Shown here piece by piece: positions 37,287-46,079 of a DNA stretch of 64,000 nt. The position numbers and the translations under genes are program-made. Where the stretch lies: NCBI GenBank assembly GCA_035308165.1, contig DATGHC010000051.1, positions 38,107 to 102,106 on the forward strand. Direction: 5' to 3'. The notes under the pieces were generated by a model that did not search any database, was not told the origin of the DNA, and was given only the letters and a program-made list of their open reading frames with translations. Source of the DNA: DASTCZ01 sp035308165 (GTDB taxonomy: Bacteria > Acidobacteriota > Terriglobia > Acidiferrales > UBA7541). Numbering within the stretch: position 1 is the first letter of the stretch; each line of letters begins with the position of its first letter.

Positions 37287-38366
37287 TTAGTGCCCCGGCT
37301 CAAGGATAAGTTTCTGCACACGCCAGTTTAACAATTCCGCCACATAGAGCTCATTCTCAGAGGGACAGGCTATTTCGTGAATCCAGCCGAACTGCTTGAG
37401 CTGCTTGCCGGATTCGCCGAAAGCGCCGAGGACTTTTCCATCGAGGGTGAGCTTGTAAATCCGGCCGGGAAACGCGTCCGAGGCATACAGAAATTGGTGC
37501 GGCGCAGGTGAAATGCAAATTGCCCAGGGAGCACCCGGAGACATGGTGCCGGTAGCAGAACTGGGTTTGTTGCCGATCGCCGGGCGCGCGTTGGGATCCA
37601 CGGGAACATCAATCGTGATTTGGCGCAAGACATGGCCATCGCCGTCAAAGACTTGAATGCGGCGATTGCCGCGGTCGGCGACATAAATGTTTCCGTCTGC
37701 GTCGGAGGCGATGCTGTGCGGAGTGCTCAGTTGCCCCGGTCCGCTGCCCGGCTCGCCGAATGACATTAGCCAGTTGCCGTCCTTATCCACCTTCCCCACG
37801 CGAGAATTGATGTAGCCGTCGCTGATGTAGGTATTGCCTGCGCGATCCCAGGTAACGTCAGTCACCTGGCGGAACATTCCGTCCACGGGAGGTAGCGGCG
37901 GGCGAACATGCTTTAGTGGCCCGGTTCCTTCGTCCGAGGCTTCCTGCTTCCGTCCGAAAACCATCAGGACACGGCCTTCGGGGCTGAACTTGATGACCAT
38001 GTCGGACCCTTTGTCGGTGGCCCAGATATTGTCCTGAGGATCGATTTTTACGTCGTGTGCATACGACCAGGCGTAGAGATTGTGGCCAATTTCCTTTATG
38101 AATTTTCCATCGGCGCCGAATTCGAGTAGTTGCGCAGCGGCCGCCCCGTATGCCGGACCGGTGGTATTGCCACGCGAAAAGACGAAGACGTGCCCCTTTG
38201 AGTTGACCGCTACGCCGGAGACTTCTCCGAAATAAAGGTCGGCAGGCAGTTTGAGAAAATCCGGCACCGAGCGATAACGGATTTCGAGTGGCGAAGCCGG
38301 TGTCGCTTGTTGAGCCAGGACTGGCACGGCAAGCATGAACATAAAAAGAGAGAATGAGCGTTTCAT
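37287..38366 (-). CDS. Secreted NHL-repeat six-bladed propeller, peptidylglycine lyase-like
   Basis: 359 residues with a signal peptide (MKRSFSLFMFMLAVPVLAQQ) and a perfect GGAGGATCC site before the ATG. It has NHL-type blades: EVSGVAVNSKGHVFVFSRG, HDVKIDPQDNIWATDKGS, QVTDVTWDRAGNTYISDGY and HSIASDADGNIYVADRGN. Layout and length match the six-bladed-propeller family that includes the peptidyl-alpha-hydroxyglycine alpha-amidating lyase domain. Enzyme activity is not shown by sequence alone. It lies 96 bp upstream of the YncE-like gene in the same direction, so two propellers may be co-transcribed. No membrane anchor is seen, so it is probably free in the periplasm or medium. Confidence 0.85.
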   Translation of the reverse strand: MKRSFSLFMFMLAVPVLAQQATPASPLEIRYRSVPDFLKLPADLYFGEVSGVAVNSKGHVFVFSRGNTTGPAYGAAAAQLLEFGADGKFIKEIGHNLYAWSYAHDVKIDPQDNIWATDKGSDMVIKFSPEGRVLMVFGRKQEASDEGTGPLKHVRPPLPPVDGMFRQVTDVTWDRAGNTYISDGYINSRVGKVDKDGNWLMSFGEPGSGPGQLSTPHSIASDADGNIYVADRGNRRIQVFDGDGHVLRQITIDVPVDPNARPAIGNKPSSATGTMSPGAPWAICISPAPHQFLYASDAFPGRIYKLTLDGKVLGAFGESGKQLKQFGWIHEIACPSENELYVAELLNWRVQKLILEPGH

Positions 38367-38712
38367 GGATCCTCCAGCGGTGAAAAGTCACGGCCAACTG
38401 GCTGCGTTGCCGCGCAGGAAGGGATACCGCCGCACATGCCCCGTGTCAAGCTTGGCATGCCTGCGCTGGAAATTATTTATGGCCTTGCGGCGTATAATGA
38501 GGTAAGAAATTACAAACCCCGCAGGGGGATTGTTGGATTAACCGGCGATTCTATAAGTTTTGGATGATTTGAGATTTCAGCAAGAGTCCGGCTTGCTGTG
38601 GAAGTCGCAGCTCTGGAGGAACGATTCTAGATGTTGGGCAAGCGATTCCTGCCGCCGTGGGGCGGAGAATGTATCGGGAGGACCGGATAGCTCAAGAAGG
38701 GAGGACACCTTC
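38367..38712. other. Intergenic region before cfa with -10-like box and short leader ORF
   Basis: 346 bp. A TATAAT at 38493-38498 is a candidate -10 (no clear -35). A 19-codon ORF (38631-38690, MLGKRFLPPWGG...) has a GGAGGA site ten bases upstream and ends 22 bp before the cfa GTG, so it could be a leader peptide. The GTG itself has its own GGGAGGA site. Nothing else is recognisable. Confidence 0.4.
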
Positions 38713-39963
38713 GTGAAAAACTCCACTGTCTCGTCGCTCGAAAAACGAATACTTGGGAAGATATACGACTCTCTCGGCAAGCCGCCCATCCGATTGGTGC
38801 TCGGTAATCAGGGTGAAATCCCACGCCACATCGATCGGCCGGTCGCCACGGTCTCCATTGAGGGTCACCTGGCGCTTGCGAAGTTGATGCTTTACCCCGA
38901 AATCGGGTTCGGAGACGGGTATGCCGAGGGGAGTATCCGTGTAGACGGCGACCTGGTTCGGATGCTGGAAGTTGTCCTGCGCTCCATAAAGAAGGTCAGA
39001 GGGAGCGGTTGGGCATCGAAGCTGATGTCGCGCTGGCTTGATTTCGTGCATGCGAACACGCTGCGTGGATCCGCCAGGAATATTCACCACCACTACGATC
39101 TATCCAACGATTTCTACAAGTTGTGGCTCGACCGGCAGATGGTTTACACCTGCGCATACTTTCCGACTCCGTCCGCGTCGCTTGAAGAAGCGCAGATTGC
39201 GAAGATGGATCACGTCTGCCGCAAGATTCAGTTGGAAGCAGGGGAGCGCGTTGTGGAAGCGGGCTGCGGGTGGGGCGCTCTGGCGCTTCACATGGCGAAA
39301 TATTACGGAGCCAACGTCCGTGCGTTCAACATTTCCAAGGAGCAGATTGCCTTCGGGCGCGAGCGCGCCAAGCGCGAAGGATTTGCCAACAAAGTGGAGT
39401 TCATTGAGGACGATTACAGGAATATTTCGGGGGAATATGACGCCTTCGTTTCCGTCGGAATGCTTGAGCATGTGGGTGCGAATCACTACAAAGATTTGGG
39501 ACGCGTGATCCACCGGTCGATTGGAGACAATGGGCGCGGCCTGCTTCACTTTATCGGGAGGACACAGAAGCGTCCCTTTAGCCCATGGATTCGGAAGCGC
39601 ATTTTCCCCGGGGCCCATGTTCCGGCGCTGCGTGAAGTCATGGATGTCCTGGAACCGTCGGATTTTTCGGTGCTGGACTTGGAGAACCTGCAATTCCACT
39701 ACGCGAAAACACTGGAACACTGGCTGGCGCGGTACGAAAAGGCCGGCGACCGCGTGATGGAAATGTTCGGGCCGGAATTTGTGAGGGCTTGGCGGCTGTA
39801 TCTGGCGGGGTCTATCGCCGCATTCCGTGTCGGCAACCTGCAGCTTTTCCAAATTGTTTTTGCCGGCTCGGAATGCCAGCGAATTCCATGGACCCGCGCA
39901 TATCTTTACGAAGACGACCAGCCCGCGAAGAAGGAATCCAAATGGATTCATGCGATGTCCTGA
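38713..39963 (+). CDS. cfa: Cyclopropane-fatty-acyl-phospholipid synthase family methyltransferase
   Basis: 416 residues from the GTG at 38713, supported by GGGAGGA seven bases upstream; the open frame to 38560 has no such site. It has the CFA/MycA family layout: an N-terminal lipid-binding region, then a SAM-binding Rossmann domain with VVEAGCGWGALALHMA, and downstream VSVGMLEHVGANHY. It adds a methyl or methylene group from SAM to unsaturated acyl chains of membrane lipids. It overlaps the following flavoprotein gene by 22 bp, so the two are translationally coupled and may act in sequence on lipid chains. Product (cyclopropane or methyl-branched chain) is not decidable from sequence. Confidence 0.88.
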   Translation: MKNSTVSSLEKRILGKIYDSLGKPPIRLVLGNQGEIPRHIDRPVATVSIEGHLALAKLMLYPEIGFGDGYAEGSIRVDGDLVRMLEVVLRSIKKVRGSGWASKLMSRWLDFVHANTLRGSARNIHHHYDLSNDFYKLWLDRQMVYTCAYFPTPSASLEEAQIAKMDHVCRKIQLEAGERVVEAGCGWGALALHMAKYYGANVRAFNISKEQIAFGRERAKREGFANKVEFIEDDYRNISGEYDAFVSVGMLEHVGANHYKDLGRVIHRSIGDNGRGLLHFIGRTQKRPFSPWIRKRIFPGAHVPALREVMDVLEPSDFSVLDLENLQFHYAKTLEHWLARYEKAGDRVMEMFGPEFVRAWRLYLAGSIAAFRVGNLQLFQIVFAGSECQRIPWTRAYLYEDDQPAKKESKWIHAMS

Positions 39964-41096
39964 TCGCCGGGGCGGGACCGGCGGGATCGTCGTGCGCGTG
40001 GGCCCTGCGCAATGCCGGACTTCATACCGTCATCCTCGATAAGCGCGTATTCCCCCGCGACAAAGTTTGCGGCGGGTGGATTACCCCCGCGGTCCTTGAA
40101 GAATTGAAGATAACTCCCGAGGAATATGCTCGCGGGCGCGTGTTCCAGCCCATCACGGGATTTCGCACCCGCTCCATGGGTGGTCCGGAAATTCTGACGG
40201 ATTATGGACGGCCCATCAGCTACGGCATCCGCAGGATTGAATTTGACGATTTTTTATTGCGGCGCAGCGGGGCACCAATGATTGAGGGTACCCCGCTGAA
40301 GAGACTTAAGAGGTCGGCGCGCGGATGGGTTGTGAATGACCAAATTGAAGCGCGGTTGGTGGTTGGAGCGGGCGGACACTTTTGTCCCGTGGCCCACGCT
40401 TTGGGTGCGGGCGCAAGAAACGAAGTGGCCGTGGCCGCGCAGGAAACTGAATTTGAGATGAACGCCGAACAGATCGCTGGCTGCGCAATTCAGGGTGAAT
40501 TTCCCGAGCTCTACTTTTGCACCGATATGAAGGGGTACGGTTGGTGCTTTCGGAAAGGCAACTTCCTCAATATCGGCCTGGGAAGACTGGATCAGCACGG
40601 CTTGCCGGAACACGTGGCAAGATTTGTTTCGTTCCTGCGGGAAATAAACAGGATTTCATTTGAGCTGCCCGCCGGGATGCTGGGCCACGCTTATCTGATT
40701 TATCGCGAGACGAAAAGAAAGTTGGTTGACGATGGCGTGCTGCTGATTGGCGATGCTGCGGGGCTGGCTTACTCGCAGAGCGGTGAAGGAATCAGGACCG
40801 CGGTTGAATCTGGATTGCTGGCGGCGCAGGCGATTGATGCAGCGAACGGCGAATACTCTCGGCAACGGCTGGAGAATTATGCGGCACTCCTGCAATCACA
40901 ATATGGGAAATCCGGGGAAGACTGGGCCATGAACATTGGCCGCCGGCTTTCTCCGCGCTTGAGGCAATCGTTCGCGCGGTTTTTCCTGGCGAATGGATGG
41001 TTCTCGCGCCACATCGTGCTCGACCGCTGGTTTTTGCATCGAAGCGAACCCGCCCTGAGAGTGAATCTGGTTCCCGTCCAAGTTGCGGCACAATAG
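39942..41096 (+). CDS. FAD-dependent reductase, geranylgeranyl reductase-like
   Basis: 384 residues from the ATG at 39942 with AAGAAGGA upstream, inside the end of cfa. It has the FAD dinucleotide motif DVLIAGAGPAGSSCA at the very start, the conserved FPRDKVCGGW motif of the geranylgeranyl-reductase/halogenase-type flavoproteins, and the second FAD motif VLLIGDAAGLAYSQSGEGI. These enzymes reduce C=C bonds of prenyl or acyl chains using NAD(P)H or ferredoxin. Coupled to cfa, it could reduce a methylene or unsaturated lipid intermediate, as in known methyltransferase-reductase pairs that make methyl-branched acids. That link is inference; a quinone or isoprenoid substrate is also possible. Confidence 0.85.
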   Translation: MDSCDVLIAGAGPAGSSCAWALRNAGLHTVILDKRVFPRDKVCGGWITPAVLEELKITPEEYARGRVFQPITGFRTRSMGGPEILTDYGRPISYGIRRIEFDDFLLRRSGAPMIEGTPLKRLKRSARGWVVNDQIEARLVVGAGGHFCPVAHALGAGARNEVAVAAQETEFEMNAEQIAGCAIQGEFPELYFCTDMKGYGWCFRKGNFLNIGLGRLDQHGLPEHVARFVSFLREINRISFELPAGMLGHAYLIYRETKRKLVDDGVLLIGDAAGLAYSQSGEGIRTAVESGLLAAQAIDAANGEYSRQRLENYAALLQSQYGKSGEDWAMNIGRRLSPRLRQSFARFFLANGWFSRHIVLDRWFLHRSEPALRVNLVPVQVAAQ

Positions 41097-41109
41097 GCTC
41101 CCCGAGCCG

Positions 41110-41736
41110 TCATTCCATCCCGGGTGCAATCGACCAGAAGATCCACAAAAAAGAGATGATGGCCATGCTCAATGCCGGGGCGATGAATGCGCACGCCGTG
41201 GCCACCAGATAGGAGGGGACGCCGAACCTATAATTCTTCGTAATTCTTCGGACGGCATCATCAGGTACCTCGCTCCTGATCAATTCTCGATTGTGCGCCG
41301 CGCTATGCCAGGTGAGGTTGTAGCCCACAGAAATCAACACAAAGGAGGCGCAATAAACGGCGGTGGCATAACGCGCCCCTGGTTTCTGCAGATACTCGGC
41401 GACGAGTCCAGTAGTGAACGGTACAACCGTGGTCATCATCAGCAGGAACCCATTAGCAAACATCAGACGCCGGTTCACTTTCCCGATTAACTTGAACATC
41501 GCATGATGGTTGACCCACATGATGAGGATGGTGAAGAAGCTGGTGACAAACGCCAAATAGAATGGCCACTGTTGTGCCAGCGCGCGAACCAGTTCGCCCG
41601 GAGTTCCCGGGCCATCCACGTGGGGGACCCTCAGGTCGAGCACCAGAAGCGTCATGGCGATGGAATAGACTCCGTCGCTGAAGGCTTCCAGGCGGCCCGT
41701 TTCCTTTTCGGCCGCGTGTTTTGTTTCTTGTTCCAA
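41110..41736 (-). CDS. TMEM175-type (DUF1211) potassium channel
   Basis: 208 residues, probably from the TTG at 41736, which has a GGGGG stretch ten bases upstream. It begins with the family's signature RLEAFSDGVYSIAMTLLVLDL: the FSD motif at the start of helix 1 that lines the pore in TMEM175 proteins. About six membrane helices follow (one repeat; bacterial forms work as tetramers). It should pass potassium across the inner membrane. It is convergent with the flavoprotein gene (13 bp apart) and lies 29 bp downstream of the DoxX-like gene on the same strand, so those two may share an mRNA. Confidence 0.85.
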   Translation of the reverse strand: MEQETKHAAEKETGRLEAFSDGVYSIAMTLLVLDLRVPHVDGPGTPGELVRALAQQWPFYLAFVTSFFTILIMWVNHHAMFKLIGKVNRRLMFANGFLLMMTTVVPFTTGLVAEYLQKPGARYATAVYCASFVLISVGYNLTWHSAAHNRELIRSEVPDDAVRRITKNYRFGVPSYLVATACAFIAPALSMAIISFLWIFWSIAPGME

Positions 41737-41765
41737 GAGTAAATTACCCCCGATAGGTGAATCCG

Positions 41766-43112
41766 TCAGCGGTTGAATGGCCGTTCATTAATCCAATGAA
41801 ATCCCCGATTGACGAGCAGAAATCTTGCCCGGTCGAATAATTTGAGCTGCATGTGAATTTTGTGGCCGTCCATATCGCCATCGAGGATCATGGTTTCCGC
41901 CGCGGGCCGCTGAAAAGAAAAACTCGCTTTCCAGTTCTTGTCACCGGACTTTTTGAGAGTGAGCGACTTGTTCTCAGAGTTGATTTCCGCTCCGTACGCT
42001 TGGAATGTGTCGTCCATTTGCTGAAAACTCGCACCGGTGGGGCTATCGAACACTATTCGCCGCCACCGGGTATTGTCGGTGAGCAAGGGCGGGTGCGCCT
42101 GGCCATCGATGGACATCTCGTCCACGTTCCAAATGCCGTAGAGCAGTGACTTTGGCCTGCCGCCACCGAAAGCTTTCCACCCCTGTGCGCTGTTATAAAA
42201 ATTCGTGGCTATCAAATATATGCCGATGGCAATTTGAAGGGCGAGTGCGATCCGGTTCGCGATCTTGCGGCGGAAGAGCGCAGGCTGATTGGATGGGCCG
42301 GCGGAGCGATTCAAGAAAAAAACATTTGCCAGGCGGGGAGCCTCGGGCGCCAGCAAGAAAAGCGCGAAAAGAATGGAAACGAAGGCAAAGAGCTTTACGG
42401 GCACGTCGTACCACATGTTGAGCATGAAAACTTCAACCATGTCGAACAGCGAGATCATTGCGCCGAACGTCGTGGTGCGCGGAAGTATCAGGAAAATGCC
42501 GCCGGTCACCTCAGCGCAGCCGGCGAAAATCTCGTAACCTCTTGAGGCGCCGATGGAATACCACAAAACTCCCATGGGTGAGAAATTGCCGAACGGTTCG
42601 AGAAGTCTGGTCAGGCCTGGAAACGGCATTTGGAGCGGCACTATTTTGTCGATGCCGTAGACAAACATTGTGGTCGCAAGAGAGAGACGAGCGATCAGCC
42701 GGAACCACTTATGGAGCGTCGCGTAATTTTCCCGTTTGCGGTCGAGCACGGACCAGATGAGAGTGGAGACAATGGCAATGACGAGAATGCAGAAAGCCTG
42801 GACCCAATCGCAGGTCCTGTCGCCGCTGCCTGTCTCATCCAGCAATATGGGGTAGCTGATGTGCAGAATATGTGCTCCCACCCAGGGGATGATGGCATTC
42901 CAGAGGCGACCAATTCCGGTGGCTAGGAAACCTGTGAAGGGAATGAACGACCCTGCTGGGAATATCAGGATGTACAGACCGAGAAAAACGAAGAAAAACC
43001 TGAAGCCTATGCGTGTTGGAAGGCTCCAACGGCGCACCGGAGCGATCTCTTCGGTTTCGGCGATTGTCCGCGGCCGCTGCTGAAGGTGCGAAAAGTGTTT
43101 TTCGTCTGACAC
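41766..43112 (-). CDS. DoxX-like membrane protein with a C-terminal exterior domain
   Basis: 448 residues from a GTG at 43112 with a GGAGGG site. About eight hydrophobic helices fill residues 30-300, with a DoxX-like core (FVYGIDKIVPLQMP; EIFAGCAEVTGGIFLI). The last 130 residues are polar and beta-rich (WNVDEMSIDGQAHPP, RRIVFDSPTGASFQQ) and should lie on one side of the membrane. DoxX relatives take part in redox or quinone-linked membrane systems, but the function is unknown. The same form recurs in soil bacteria. It precedes the TMEM175 gene. A shorter family member lacks the tail, so the tail is the odd part. Confidence 0.7.
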   Translation of the reverse strand: MSDEKHFSHLQQRPRTIAETEEIAPVRRWSLPTRIGFRFFFVFLGLYILIFPAGSFIPFTGFLATGIGRLWNAIIPWVGAHILHISYPILLDETGSGDRTCDWVQAFCILVIAIVSTLIWSVLDRKRENYATLHKWFRLIARLSLATTMFVYGIDKIVPLQMPFPGLTRLLEPFGNFSPMGVLWYSIGASRGYEIFAGCAEVTGGIFLILPRTTTFGAMISLFDMVEVFMLNMWYDVPVKLFAFVSILFALFLLAPEAPRLANVFFLNRSAGPSNQPALFRRKIANRIALALQIAIGIYLIATNFYNSAQGWKAFGGGRPKSLLYGIWNVDEMSIDGQAHPPLLTDNTRWRRIVFDSPTGASFQQMDDTFQAYGAEINSENKSLTLKKSGDKNWKASFSFQRPAAETMILDGDMDGHKIHMQLKLFDRARFLLVNRGFHWINERPFNR

Positions 43113-43224
43113 TCAACCCTCCGCGAAACGCAATCCGGCTTTCAGTCCTCAGGATGAACGCTCAGGAATGGGGAAGCATACAGCAGGTGGCGCCTGCAGA
43201 GACAGCGTCAGACGGATCAGCAAG

Positions 43225-44052
43225 TCATTTAGAAGCGATGCCGCAGAGCCGGTCGCAGAGAGCACACAGCGCGTCCTCGTTGGCGGGATTGCGAAACTGG
43301 CATGGAATTTCTTGTCGATCGGTGTAAAAGCGGCCGCTCACTCCGGCGACGTCCGGACTGATTGTCAGCCATATTGCGGTGTCGGCGCCCTGCTCAGGTG
43401 TGCGGCCTCCGATGCCCGGCGCCATAGCGTGAAGTAGCGGAGTATCCACCGCGCCAGGCGACAGGGCGTTGGCAGTGACGGTCGTTCCAGCGAGTCTTCG
43501 TGCCAGGGCCCAGGTAAGCATGCGGTTGGCCTGCTTGCTTTGCGCATAGGCTTCGGTGGCGCTGTAAGGCCGTTTCATGATTTGCACGTCGAGGAGGTCA
43601 AGTCCGTAGGCCATCAACGATGCAACGTTGACGATCCGCGCGGCGGGGGCACTCTTGAGTGAGTCGAGCAACAATTCTGTGAGCAAGTGATAGCCGAGGA
43701 CGTTCGTCGCGAAAGTCAGCTCGATGCCGTCCGGGCTTTCTTGCCTGATGGGAGAAGAGGTCCCTGCGTTGTTCACCAGCACGTCCAATGCCGGGTGATT
43801 TCCGCGCAACTCTTGCACGGCGGTGCGGATGGATTGCTGGCTCGCCAAATCTACGATGAGCAGCTCAACATTTTCATTCCTACATTTCGAGGCGATTTCC
43901 TGGCGCGCGGCTTCACCCCTGCCCCGATTGCGACAGGCGAGGATTACGCGGCAGCCTTTGCCGGCAAGTCCTCGCGCGATTTCAAATCCGATTCCGGTGT
44001 TCGCGCCGGTTACCAGGCAGAGGGTGTGCGCTTCGGAGGCTTTTTCGTTCAT
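43225..44052 (-). CDS. Short-chain dehydrogenase/reductase, retinol dehydrogenase-like
   Basis: 275 residues from the ATG at 44052 (MNEKASEAHTLCLVTGANTG). The frame is open to 44175 but would overlap the divergent CDF gene start. A second candidate ATG lies at 44073. Classical SDR motifs are present: TGANTGIG (cofactor loop), LVNNAGT, ARIVNVASL and the catalytic YAQSKQANRM. The form resembles the retinol-dehydrogenase-like group that reduces or oxidises varied carbonyl/alcohol substrates with NADP(H). The substrate is unknown. It lies 77 bp from the divergent CDF exporter gene. Confidence 0.88.
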   Translation of the reverse strand: MNEKASEAHTLCLVTGANTGIGFEIARGLAGKGCRVILACRNRGRGEAARQEIASKCRNENVELLIVDLASQQSIRTAVQELRGNHPALDVLVNNAGTSSPIRQESPDGIELTFATNVLGYHLLTELLLDSLKSAPAARIVNVASLMAYGLDLLDVQIMKRPYSATEAYAQSKQANRMLTWALARRLAGTTVTANALSPGAVDTPLLHAMAPGIGGRTPEQGADTAIWLTISPDVAGVSGRFYTDRQEIPCQFRNPANEDALCALCDRLCGIASK

Positions 44053-44129
44053 ATCAGGGCCGTTCCCAATCATCCGGCAACTGAAGAAATTTTGCGAATC
44101 GAAAGCATCAGCGCAGGTAGAATGAACCG

Positions 44130-45101
44130 ATGCACATTGAGGCGCACAGCCACGACCACGGGCATGGAGGTGCACACGTCCACAACCACGCCCTTGGAGC
44201 CGGCGGCGAGTTACCCAGCTCGGGAGTGATGGCGCGAGCCGTGGGCGCGTCGCTGCTGCTTGTTGCCGCCGAGCTCGTTGGCGGCGTGATGGGCCATTCC
44301 ATCGCGCTGATCAGCGACGCGGTTCACAACCTGAGCGATGTGCCATCGCTGTTGATCGCTTGGCTGGGAATGCGTTGGGCCGAGCGGCCCGCCAACGCGG
44401 AAAAGACCTACGGCTACCATCGCGCCGGAATTTTGGCAGCGTTCATCAACGCGACATTACTGGTGGTCGTCGCTGGATTCATCTTTGTGGAAGCTTGGCA
44501 ACGCTTCCGCAATCCGGAGCCGGTTCACACTGGGTTGATGATTTGGATTTCGGTGCTGGCTCTGGCCATCAACGGCGGAATAACGCTTTCCGTCGTCAGG
44601 GGCCGACGCGACTTGAATGTTCGCGCGATATTCATCCACAATTTGGGTGACGCGCTTTCCAATGTAGGCATCCTGGCGGGAGCGCTGCTGATCCGCGCGA
44701 TGGGTGCGCAATGGGTCGATCCACTGCTGGGCGCGATGATCGGCGCGCTCGTCCTGTGGTCCAGCATCGGAATTCTGCGTGAAGCCTCGCACATATTGCT
44801 GGAAGGATTGCCCAGGGGAATGGAGCTTCCCAACGTCGCGCGCGTGATCCTCGCCGCGCCGGGCGTGCGGGAAGTTCACGACATTCATGTCTGGACGCTG
44901 GGAACCGACCTGCATGCGCTTTCCTGCCACATCTGCATACCGGACATGCATATGGAACAGAGTGAGCAGCTTCTCCACGACATCCGCAAACGCCTGGCAG
45001 ACGAATTCCACATCACACACACCACCATTCAGTTCGAGCGAGCGGGGTTGCCAAAGGACACAGGCTTCTACATGCCGGAGCCCTTTCGCCCGCAGCAGTA
45101 G
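44130..45101 (+). CDS. Cation diffusion facilitator, zinc exporter-like (CzcD/ZnT)
   Basis: 323 residues. A His-rich N-terminus (HIEAHSHDHGHGGAHVHNH) should bind metal. Six membrane helices follow with the two HxxxD half-sites of the transport site: HNLSD in helix 2 and HNLGD in helix 5. A cytoplasmic C-terminal domain (VREVHDIHVWTLGTDLHAL) is typical of CDF dimers. It exports Zn(II) or a similar divalent ion in exchange for protons. The two His/Asp pairs favour zinc (and cobalt or cadmium) over manganese. It ends 22 bp before a convergent gene. Confidence 0.92.
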   Translation: MHIEAHSHDHGHGGAHVHNHALGAGGELPSSGVMARAVGASLLLVAAELVGGVMGHSIALISDAVHNLSDVPSLLIAWLGMRWAERPANAEKTYGYHRAGILAAFINATLLVVVAGFIFVEAWQRFRNPEPVHTGLMIWISVLALAINGGITLSVVRGRRDLNVRAIFIHNLGDALSNVGILAGALLIRAMGAQWVDPLLGAMIGALVLWSSIGILREASHILLEGLPRGMELPNVARVILAAPGVREVHDIHVWTLGTDLHALSCHICIPDMHMEQSEQLLHDIRKRLADEFHITHTTIQFERAGLPKDTGFYMPEPFRPQQ

Positions 45102-45123
45102 CTATTCCTATATTGAGGGCTAA

Positions 45124-45966
45124 TTAGCGTGTGGAACTATCGCTGGGCAGCGTAATGGTCGTACCGCGCTCTTCGTTCATCTTGCGCGTGGCGTCCACAT
45201 CGAGCTCTGCGAGCGTAATTTTGCGCCGGTTGCCTTCGGGTGTGATGTAGACCATTTGGCCGCTCTGCACGGTAAACGCGTTGGCAAAAAGCACGCCGCC
45301 ATCGCGCTTCAGCAAAACGTATTCACTCGAAACGATGGCCGTGTCCGCGGCGGGCGCCTGCGCCGCGCTTGCCTGCGATGGGGTTTGCGCGCCTGTGGCG
45401 GAGTTCGACCCCGCTGAATATCCCGGAGGCATCACAATAACGATTTGCGGTTGCTGTTGTTGCTGCGGTTGGCCTTCTTGGTCCGTCACAGGCGCAGGAG
45501 ATTGGTCCGGCGCGGAAGTGTCAGTCGAAAGGTAAGGATAACCGTAAAATCCAAACGGCGAAAAGAAGGCAAAGCCATTGGAGAAGTTACTCCGGCCCCG
45601 GCCGATAGTATTTTGATTGGGATGAAGCGCGAAGAAATCAGAATAGTCGAAGCCCAGTCCCGGGGCGTCCGAGGAATTCGCAAACGGGCCGTTCGCGTGC
45701 GTCCTGTTTGTAGGAGTTACGAACCTGGCATTTGGCACCACCGGAGTTATCTGCGTTCCGGAGACCCTGCGAACGGCGGCGCGCGGTGCAATGCCGAGGG
45801 CTCGCGTTCCAGCGCCCGGTTGCCCGAGTGGGGCCACGTGAACAACCGCGGGTCTCGCCATTGGCGCGGGAGGAGTGCCGACCACTCCCCTCACTTGCGC
45901 GCCCGCAGTACCGCAAACAAGTAAGCTCGCCACAATCCAAGCTGGTACCGGGATTGTCCGCTTCAT
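45124..45966 (-). CDS. Secreted Gln/Pro-rich hypothetical protein
   Basis: 280 residues from the ATG at 45966 with a GGGAGC site. A signal peptide (IPVPAWIVASLLVCGTAGA) is followed by an Ala/Pro/Val-rich region, a segment with a Tyr/Phe/Gly-rich stretch (FFSPFGFYGYPYLS), a Gln-rich run (QEGQPQQQQQPQ) and a C-terminal folded-looking part with YVLLKRDGGVLFANAF and MVYITPEGNRRKITL. The C-terminal part repeats a pattern common in small acidobacterial secreted proteins, but I cannot name the family. It is divergent from the VWA gene. It is probably surface or periplasmic. Confidence 0.65.
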   Translation of the reverse strand: MKRTIPVPAWIVASLLVCGTAGAQVRGVVGTPPAPMARPAVVHVAPLGQPGAGTRALGIAPRAAVRRVSGTQITPVVPNARFVTPTNRTHANGPFANSSDAPGLGFDYSDFFALHPNQNTIGRGRSNFSNGFAFFSPFGFYGYPYLSTDTSAPDQSPAPVTDQEGQPQQQQQPQIVIVMPPGYSAGSNSATGAQTPSQASAAQAPAADTAIVSSEYVLLKRDGGVLFANAFTVQSGQMVYITPEGNRRKITLAELDVDATRKMNEERGTTITLPSDSSTR

Positions 45967-46079
45967 AGTTGCTCCCAATAAATCTGATGCTCTTGCGCCG
46001 CCAGGGGATACTTAACTATCCGTGTTTAAAGCGCTCTGGCTCAATTATACTCCCAGCGGGGAAAGAAGAGGACAGCTCA

